Shown: one piece after another, positions 9,840-16,481 of the stretch | How positions within the stretch are numbered: the stretch's first letter is position 1 | Layout of the letters: every line of letters begins with the position of its first letter | NCBI GenBank assembly: GCA_002179805.1 | Contig: NAVB01002093.1 | Location: forward strand, 1-16,481 | Direction: 5' to 3' | Source of the DNA: Acanthamoeba lenticulata | Taxonomy: Eukaryota > Discosea > Longamoebia > Acanthamoebidae | Length of the DNA stretch: 16,481 bases | Made by a program: the position numbers and the translations under genes | Notes under the pieces: model-generated | Database searches by the model: none | Told to the model about the DNA's origin: nothing | Seen by the model: only the letters and a program-made list of their open reading frames with translations

Positions 9840-12093
9840 ATGCTCACAACCATGGCAAGGAAGAGACTGGCGTCTTCTTATGTCAACTTCGTGAAGTTGA
9901 GCCTCACCATAATTATCATTTGGGGTTCACTCGTCGCCGGCACAACATTCAATGGCTCATGGACGACGGTCCAGTTCAGCTACTCCCGCGGGGACGTCGC
10001 CGCAACGTCTGTGGGCAACTTGGCCCTATTTGGAAGTAGCGTGGTGGACATCTTTGATGCCATAGACAACTCGTGGACAACGGCCAACCTCAGCCAGAGC
10101 CGAACGGGCCTCGCCGCGACGTCTGCGGGCAACCTGGCCCTCTTTGCTGGTGGCGACTCAGGTTCAACAACCCAGAGTAAAGTCGTGGACATCTTCAACG
10201 CCACCGACGGCTCGTGGAAGACGGCCAACCTCAGCCAAGCCCGATACTGGTTGGCAGCGACGTCGGTGGGCAACCTGGCCCTCTTTGCTGGTGGCAACGC
10301 AGGGTTTCAAAGCCCGAGCGACGTGGTGGACATCTTTAACGCCACCGACGGCTCGTGGACGATCGCCCACCTCAGCATGGCTCGCTATTACCTCGCGGCC
10401 ACGTCCGTGGGTAACCTGGCCCTCTTTGCAGGTGGCACCACCCCGGCGAGCACGAGTAACGTGGTGGATATCTTCAACGCCACCGACGGCTCGTGGACAA
10501 CGGCCAACCTCAGCCTGGCCCGCTATTTCATGGCGGCAACCTCGGCGGGCAACGTGGCTCTCTTTGCTGGTGGCACCATAGGCGTGGGGCAAAGCGCTGT
10601 GGTGGACATCTTCAACGCTACCGACGGCTCGTGGACAACGGCAAACCTCACCCAGGCCCGCAGCCGCTCTGTCGGAGTCTCAGTAGGCAATCTGGCCTTC
10701 TTTGCTGGTGGCTCCGTGCCGCCGGCCTCATCCACTGCCACAGTGGACATCTTCAACGCCACCGATGGCTCGTGGACGACGGCCAGCCTCCCACAGGCTC
10801 GCTCGAACCTCGCAGCAACTTCCGTGGGCAACGTGGCCCTCTTCGCCGGTGGCAGTGCGGTGAATGTGTTGCGCCTGCCCGTGATCTCAACAGCCGTAAA
10901 GGACGCCGCGCCGGTGCTCCAGTTTGCTTCTGTTGGATCGGCCGTGCTTGTCGAGCCGAAAGGTAGCGCCTGAGGCCTTACCACAACATACTCAGGTCTA
11001 TGTTACTATGGGCTGATTGATTATCTGGCTGGCCTGAACAGACCAAGGCGGCGTGGTGCGTTCGGATCGGCGAGTGGGTGTGGACTTTGGCGCGAGCATC
11101 GCCGAGCTAGACGGCGATTCCATCGTCATGGCCAACTATTCCTTTGATCCCCGTATGTGTTTGCCTACATTGTCCTTGTATTGATGCGGGAAGTCATTGA
11201 TGCCATGTGTGGTTCCGCGTTGGTGGCGAACAGAGAGCGGATACGTGGCTGTTGGGTATCAACCAACCGTCAACGCCACCCAGTCCTTTGTCTTCGACAC
11301 CACTTTGCTGTCCATCGACAACGGCACCGGAGCGGGTAACAGGAGCACGAACGGGACGGCGCAGGTGCAGTTCTACCTCTTCGACCAGCCCACGGTCATC
11401 CGCATCGGCGACTCCAACGTGACCCTCCAGGCCGAACCTTCGCTGGCCAAGTTCACCTTGCGCGTGACCCAGTGGCCCTGGCGCGGAGGCAACAACAGTC
11501 GGCTTGAATGGCGCATCAAGATCATGCCGGCCTTCACCAACTTCACCCGCCTCGACACTGCCAGTGGAGAAGGCCAACCAAACACGACAACTTTTACTTT
11601 GCGTGGTCAATTCAATGTCACCACCAGCACTGGGCCAGAGGAAGAAGGCTTGGAAGGACAAACAAGCATTCGCCTGGTGAGCGCAGTGGAAGTCGATGGC
11701 AAGGTCACGGTCAACAGCCCCCAGGCAGTGCAGTTCGAGTTGGACGTGGCGAGGTCAGAACTGGTGCTCACGTTTGCGCGGTTCAACTCGACCCTCGTCT
11801 ATGATCCTGGTCTTTACTCCTCCTTTGTTTCCCTCATCTTCCTCTTGAATGACTCAAGCAGCTTTATGTATGTGGGTGCAGATCTGGGCGTTCTGTTCGG
11901 CAAGGCTGCTGATGGTGGAGGTGGAGAGGGAGGCAGTAGCGAGGACAACGTAGGCCTCATCGTGGGCGTGAGCGTGGCTGGTGCGGTTGCCATTGTGGTT
12001 GTGGCAGCAGTTGCAGCTGGCGTGGTGGTAGCCGCGTGGATGAAGCGAAGACGACCTGCACGTTTCCGCATGAAGCTCCAACCACCCCTTTAG
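9840..12093 (+). CDS. Kelch-like repeat type I membrane protein
   Basis: Four exons (9840-10962, 11042-11152, 11234-11809, 11882-12093) total 2022 nt, giving 673 aa. ATG at 9840 is chosen; ATG at 9852 in the same frame is an alternative, and both leave a signal peptide with a hydrophobic core (LTIIIIWGSLVAG). Six to seven tandem units of about 47 aa follow, each with a VVDIFNATDGSWTTANLSQA-like half and an AATSVGNLALFAGG half, resembling Kelch/galactose-oxidase propeller blades. Most units carry two N-glycosylation sequons (NAT and NLS). A beta-rich region with more sequons follows (about residues 375-610), then a glycine/serine linker, one membrane span (about 627-656) and a short basic tail (MKRRRPARFRMKLQPPL). 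It is probably an extracellular surface protein; binding partner unknown. The third intron (11810-11881, 72 nt) stays open in frame, and its removal gives STLVYDPDLGVLFG. Confidence 0.82.
9970..10860 (+). repeat. Tandem coding repeats, about 141-nt period
   Basis: Near-identical copies of GTGGACATCTTCAACGCCAC recur near 10042 (diverged), 10184, 10326, 10466, 10604 and 10742, each followed by CGACGGCTCGTGGA or close variants. Spacing is about 138-142 nt. The strong nucleotide identity, beyond what protein conservation needs, suggests recent unit duplication or gene conversion. Confidence 0.85.
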
Positions 12094-12466
12094 CACTACA
12101 GAATATACCCTCACGTGAGAGAACCAACACAGAGAGCAGAAAAATCTCTTGTGTAGGAGGCTTACTCCCCTAAGCAATCCCACATTGTTTTGAGTCCAGC
12201 TGCCTACTTAAACTGCTGTAAACAAGGTTTTCCACAAATGCTTCACCAACTCTGGAGATGGCCGCTGGGTCTCTGTCTTGCCATCTGTCTCTTCACATAC
12301 TATCGTGATGTACTTCTGAAACTCAGCACGGCATTGACCATTTACGATTTTCTGTTTTTAGTTTCCTCGTTTTTTTCCTTTAAGAACGGCTTTTCTCTTT
12401 CTAACATTCATCCTTGTTGCGACCGGAAGGTTACCTCTTCGCGAAGGCCTTCCTCAGCCCAACAAG
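12094..12466. other. Intergenic spacer, no gene seen
   Basis: These 373 bp hold the 3' flank of the Kelch-like gene and the promoter of the Nudix gene. A long open frame crosses the region but is cysteine/phenylalanine-rich, has no family features and runs into an intron, so I regard it as noise. A T-rich, pyrimidine-rich stretch lies at about 12345-12405. Immediately 5' of the chosen Nudix ATG, one frame reads PEGYLFAKAFLSPTRWK, which looks mildly protein-like and leaves open an upstream exon. Confidence 0.4.
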
Positions 12467-14365
12467 ATGGAAGGTCGGCGACGTGGTACGTGGCAAGTCA
12501 TGTCAAATCTGATTTAATTGAATTAAATGCAAAATGGTTTTTATATGTTTATTTATTTATTATTGCGTAGAGCTCGGGTGTAGGAATCTTGGCAAGCTGC
12601 GTGAGCAGAACTTCGCCTTCTACTCGCTCGAAACAGAGCAAAACGTGCAGACCCATTACCGCTCGGCTGGTGTTCTGCCCTACGCTGTGGTTAAGCCGGA
12701 GACAGCTGCAAGTCCGGCCGGAGCTGATCTCCTCGCCTGGCTGCTGCAGTCAGAAGATGGCACCAGTGCTCCGCCAATCAAGAGGCCACAGCAACCACAA
12801 ACTGAAGTGATGTTCTTGATGGGCGGCGAGGTGAGGCACAAGAAGAACTACCACAACAAGCCAAATTTCTTCTGGTCGGACTTTGGTGGCAAGCGTGAGG
12901 CTAAAGACGCTGACGTAGTTGAAACCGCCCTCCGCGAGTTTGATGAAGAGACTGCAGGCATCTTCACTGGTTCGCTCCTTTCGTGCCCTCTTTATTTCGT
13001 TCTATTTTTATTCATTTAAAATCAGCAAAATATAATTAACAAATAAAATAAAATAAAATAAAATAAAATAAATCAGAACACATGGAGCTTTTCCGTGAGC
13101 GTATGCGATCGGATTCGACGCTGAAGGTGTGGAACGGCAGTGGCTACTCCGTCCTGTTCCTCCTCGAGGTGCCCTACGTGCCGGACGCATCAGCCACGTT
13201 CTGCTACTTTTTCAATGAGCACCTCGCCAAGCTGCGTAGCCAGGTCCAAGCCAAGCTGCATAACGTATGGGCTCTTTTCATTTATTTTATTTTATTGTAT
13301 TTTGAATTTTAATTATTCATTTGAAATGTTTTGCGGTGTGTGCAGGTGTTGGTCGAGGGCCAGCAGGTGGCGGTCGGGGGTGATCTCCTGGGCACACTCA
13401 ACAAGTGCGCCGTGCGGTGGCTGTCGCGATCTCATCTCGTGCGCGCCTTCGACATGCTGCCCGTGCGCAGCTACAGCGAAAACACCGACACTGTCACAAT
13501 AAGCACAGTCCAAAACCTGCCGCCGTCAACCTCTTTGCCTTCTTCTTCCAAGGCGCCCTCGTCCTCGACGCCAGAGCTGTTCCAGATGCAGCTCTACCCG
13601 TATTTCCTCGAGTACTTGCGGTGCTCGGACCTGCAGGAGGCCATCAAGGCGCTGCCGCAGCCGCTCGCGCCGGATGCCTACCAGGGCTACACCTATCCCT
13701 TGCGCAAGTTGCCCGTCCTGCAGCAAGCGCAGCGGTACCACCTCACGGCCAACCACAACTACGACTGCCTGGTCAAGGACCATCCGTGGCTCTCGTCCCT
13801 GGAGGAGCAGAAGCAGTGCTGGCTGGAGCGCTATCCACCGCCGCCTCCTCCTTCTCGTCCTCCTCAAGAAGAAGAAGAAGAGAAAAAGGAAAACGGCAAA
13901 GAGACTGAGACGATGTCAACGACAACAACTGTGGAGCCAAGCGAGGAGAAGACGAAGGAGAAGAAGAAGAAGACGAAGAAGAAGAAACGACAGGATCAAG
14001 AAGAAGTAGAAGATGCGGAGGCCACAAAGAACAACCAAGAACAGAACGACGACGACCAGCAGCAGATGTCGAAGAAGAAAAAGAGAAAGTTAAACCACAC
14101 TGCGGAGCCCAAGGACGGCACGCAGAACGCCAGCGACGACATGGAGACGAGCGTGAGCATGAGCCGCAGCGGCAAGATGCGTACGAAAAAGAGGAGCAAG
14201 TGGAGCATCAAAACCCTCAAGAACGAGAAGAAGCAGGCGCGCTTGTGGGTGGATCTCGAGCTGGCGCGCCTCTCAGCGCTCCGCGACAAGAAGCGTTCGT
14301 CGCTGCAGGATCTCGAGGCCCGCCTGGCCAGCCTTCAGGCCATCCGCGACCAACGCCTCTTGTAG
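12467..14365 (+). CDS. Nudix hydrolase with long lysine-rich C-terminal tail
   Basis: Four exons (12467-12485, 12571-12969, 13077-13264, 13346-14365) sum to 1626 nt, giving 541 aa. The start exon is short (MEGRRR plus one base) and is the least certain part; its ATG has a good purine context and its donor GTACGT joins in phase 1 at 12571. The Nudix fold begins near HYRSAGVLPYAVV. The Nudix box at about 112-137 reads FGGKREAKDADVVETALREF followed by DEETAG: the metal-binding REx2EE core is intact, but spacing before it is one residue longer than the classic GX5EX7RE form and an alanine precedes the final glycine. The fold continues across exon 3 (VWNGSGYSVLFLLEVPYVP). After about residue 365 come a polyproline run, an E/K-rich tail, a likely nuclear signal (KKKKRKLN, 445-452) and a coiled coil (about 492-541). 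Substrate is not predictable from this. Confidence 0.82.
13041..13072. repeat. (AAAAT)n repeat in Nudix intron
   Basis: A run of AAAAT pentanucleotides forms the 3' half of the 107-nt intron 12970-13076 and ends just before the acceptor AATCAG. Other introns of this gene are also unusually AT-rich compared with those of the receptor gene. Confidence 0.85.
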
Positions 14366-14486
14366 TAGTTTTGCTGTTCTTTTCCAAGAATAAGAACAAG
14401 AAAAATAGAAACCGAAGCCATTTGGCTGAACCCCGACAACAACGTTGATTACGAGTTGGGGCACGAGATCAAATCAAACTTTTGTG

Positions 14487-16481
14487 ATGGGCAACGAACA
14501 GAGCGGACCGCGCAGGGACGTGCCACTGCCTCGTTTGTCGCGGAACGACTACGAGAGGTTTGACGGAGACCGCTTCGTCATCTTCCCTCACCTCGTGGAC
14601 GATTTGGCCACGCCCCCGCCGGCGGACGTTGATGCAAACAAACACGCCCAAGAAGGTGCGGAGGAGGGCGAAGGCGAGCGAGCAAGCGACGAAGAAGAGC
14701 AAGAAAATGACCCGACACCGGATGAAGGCCATGAGGACGCCAGCTCGTCTCCACCTCCTCTTGGACCACTCCCCTCCTGGCAGCACATGGTGAGTGTACT
14801 GCAGCGCGAGATTCCCGACCTAGAAGCCCTGGACCAGGGTACGCAGGCCTTTACATGCGCCATGCGTTGAGGCCTGCTCGGCGTCTCACAGTGCGGCCTC
14901 TGCTCTCGTGGGACGTGCAGCGCTCGTGGACATGAAACCCGGGCCTGCGCCGCTGGTGGTGGGCCTTGAAGCCGTCTTCGCGGCGGAGCCGGGCTTCGAG
15001 TCGCGCTTCTTCACTGTTATCCTGCCTGCCATTCAACGCCTCGCTCTCCGGTACTTTATCCACGTCTTCCTCCACGACTTGCAAGTGTGAAGCTCACCCG
15101 GCCTTGCAAGACTGCCGGACGTATTCCCGGCCGACGCGCGGCTGCCGCTGCTCGTGCCCGGCCACGACGGCGAGGTCACTCTCACGCAGGAGCAGTGCGG
15201 CGTGCTGCTGGCGTCGGGCTTCATGGGCACGCTGTGGGTGCACCCGGGCGTGTGGGCCCGCCACAAGTTCCCGGGCTTCAAGATCCAGAACCTCTTGTTC
15301 AACCGCCACGGCCCGACCGTCGCTTTCCTCCGCATGCTTCTCAACTACTTTGAGCGCCTCAGCATTCAAGGTACGTCTCTTGGTTCTCGCCCCGCGTCGC
15401 AGTCTCTGAACATGACCTCACCACCGCTCCGCTATGAAGTGCCCGAGGGCAAGGTGACGATCCGGCGCCAGGTCCTGACGCAGCCGCCCGACTGGGCCGC
15501 CAGCGCCAAGCCGCTGCTCCCGGCGCAGGTCGCCAATCAGGGCAAGATCGAGGACGCCCAGACGTCGCTCCACGCCGACTTTGCCAACCAGTACATCGGC
15601 GGCGGCGTCCTCTCTGGAGGCTGCGTGCAGGAAGAGATCCTGTTCGCCATCAAGCCCGAGTGCCTCGTTTCCATGTACGTTGTCCTCGTTTATGCTTATG
15701 CTCGATCGCTGAGCCGCGTAATCATCGACTTTTGCAACAACAACAACAACAACGACGACAGGTTGTTCTGCGCCAAGATGAACGACAACGAAGTAATCTT
15801 CATCACCGGCGCCGAGCGCTTCAGCGACTACTCGGGCTACGGCCCCGAGGTTGGCTTCGCTGGGAATCACGTCGACCAGACGCCGCGGGACGAGCAGGGC
15901 CGCATTGCGACCACCATCGTCGCCATCGACGCTGTCGTTGCCTACGGCGGCCTGCAGTGGCAAGAGTCCTCCATCGTGCGCGACCTCAACAAAGTCTACT
16001 GCGCCTGCTGGGAGCCGCATCACGTCCCCGGCCAGGCCTTGGCGCCCTTTGCTACCGGCAACTGGGGCTGCGGCGGTACATCATCAACAACATCATTAGT
16101 ATCATCATCATCATGGCTAACGTTCATCTCTGCACAGCATTTGGTGGTGACAAGTCGCTCAAGGTACTGCAGCAGATGATGGCCGCATCGGAGGCGGGCC
16201 GTGAGCTGCTCTACCACACGTTCGGGGAGCGCTACGGCAGCCGATCGCTCAAGGAGTGGATCGGGCTCGTCAACGAAGTGATCCTCAAGCATCGCCCTAC
16301 CGTCGGTGCGTCCTTCATCTTCTTCTTCTTGGTCGGCATCATCATGATTCTGATCGACCGTCCGTTGATGACCCCACAGGCGAGGTCTACCGCCTGGTGA
16401 AGACCCACGTCCCAGAGCGCGGTGGCCACAACGTTAATTTGTTTGCATTGCTCCTCCAGCACTACCAGCACCAGCCACACA
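14487..16481 (+). CDS. PARG: Poly(ADP-ribose) glycohydrolase, 3'-truncated by window edge
   Basis: Visible exons are 14487-14838, 14921-15050, 15111-15370, 15440-15674, 15762-16075, 16138-16305 and 16380-16481, all joining in phase; the gene runs off the window. PARG removes poly(ADP-ribose) chains from proteins and releases ADP-ribose. The N-terminus MGNEQS fits an N-myristoylation signal, followed by an acidic low-complexity stretch (about 55-95). The helical accessory part follows (LPSWQHMVSVLQREIPDLEA, later TLTQEQCGVLLASGF and MLLNYFERL). The catalytic signature GGGVLSGGCVQEE lies at 301-313, with Glu312 and Glu313 the expected catalytic pair. Downstream family motifs ITGAERFSDYSGYG, TPRDEQGR and ATGNWGCG-AFGGDK (spliced across 16076-16137) are present. 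The introns 15371-15439 (69 nt) and 15675-15761 (87 nt, with a CAA repeat) are multiples of three and lack stops, so ORF calling alone would include them. The enzyme looks functional. Confidence 0.93.

Noticed and set aside
12190..12570. 126-codon open frame upstream of the Nudix gene
   Set aside because: No domain, odd composition, and its end overlaps the AT-rich first intron of the Nudix gene.

Overview
The window looks like nuclear DNA of a free-living amoebozoan, most likely Acanthamoeba or a close relative. Coding sequence is GC-rich and broken by many short GT-AG introns, mostly 60-125 nt, with AT-rich spacers and simple repeats. The species call rests on gene style and domain architectures, not on a database search. 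All exon boundaries were deduced by eye from splice signals, phase and protein-family fit. In all three complete multi-exon genes the summed exon length is an exact multiple of three.

Layout: (1) 1-1416 (+), the 3' part of a BTB/POZ protein gene whose start lies outside the window. (2) 7487-1636 (-), tail to tail with gene 1, a nine-exon gene for a 1743-aa transmembrane receptor: signal peptide, two PstS-like periplasmic-binding-protein (PBP) domains, an EGF-like module, one membrane span, a TKL-type kinase, a class III nucleotide cyclase and a second TKL-type kinase. (3) 7488-9839, a 2.3-kb gene-poor stretch holding a decayed gamma-butyrobetaine/trimethyllysine dioxygenase gene on the minus strand and a second, unclear coding relic. 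(4) 9840-12093 (+), four exons, a secreted or type I membrane protein with tandem Kelch-like repeats rich in N-glycosylation sequons. (5) 12467-14365 (+), four exons, a Nudix hydrolase with a long lysine-rich tail. (6) 14487 to window end (+), seven visible exons of a poly(ADP-ribose) glycohydrolase (PARG) with an N-terminal myristoylation motif.

The composite receptor kinase/cyclase is the most striking item. It joins a bacterial-type phosphate-binding-like ectodomain to two kinases flanking a cyclase, so it reads as an environmental sensor that could signal through both phosphorylation and cyclic nucleotides. The Nudix and PARG genes lie head to tail 121 bp apart and could act on successive products (PARG releases ADP-ribose, some Nudix enzymes cleave it), but this link is inference only. 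Several introns are multiples of three without stops, so simple ORF calling would wrongly include them as protein.
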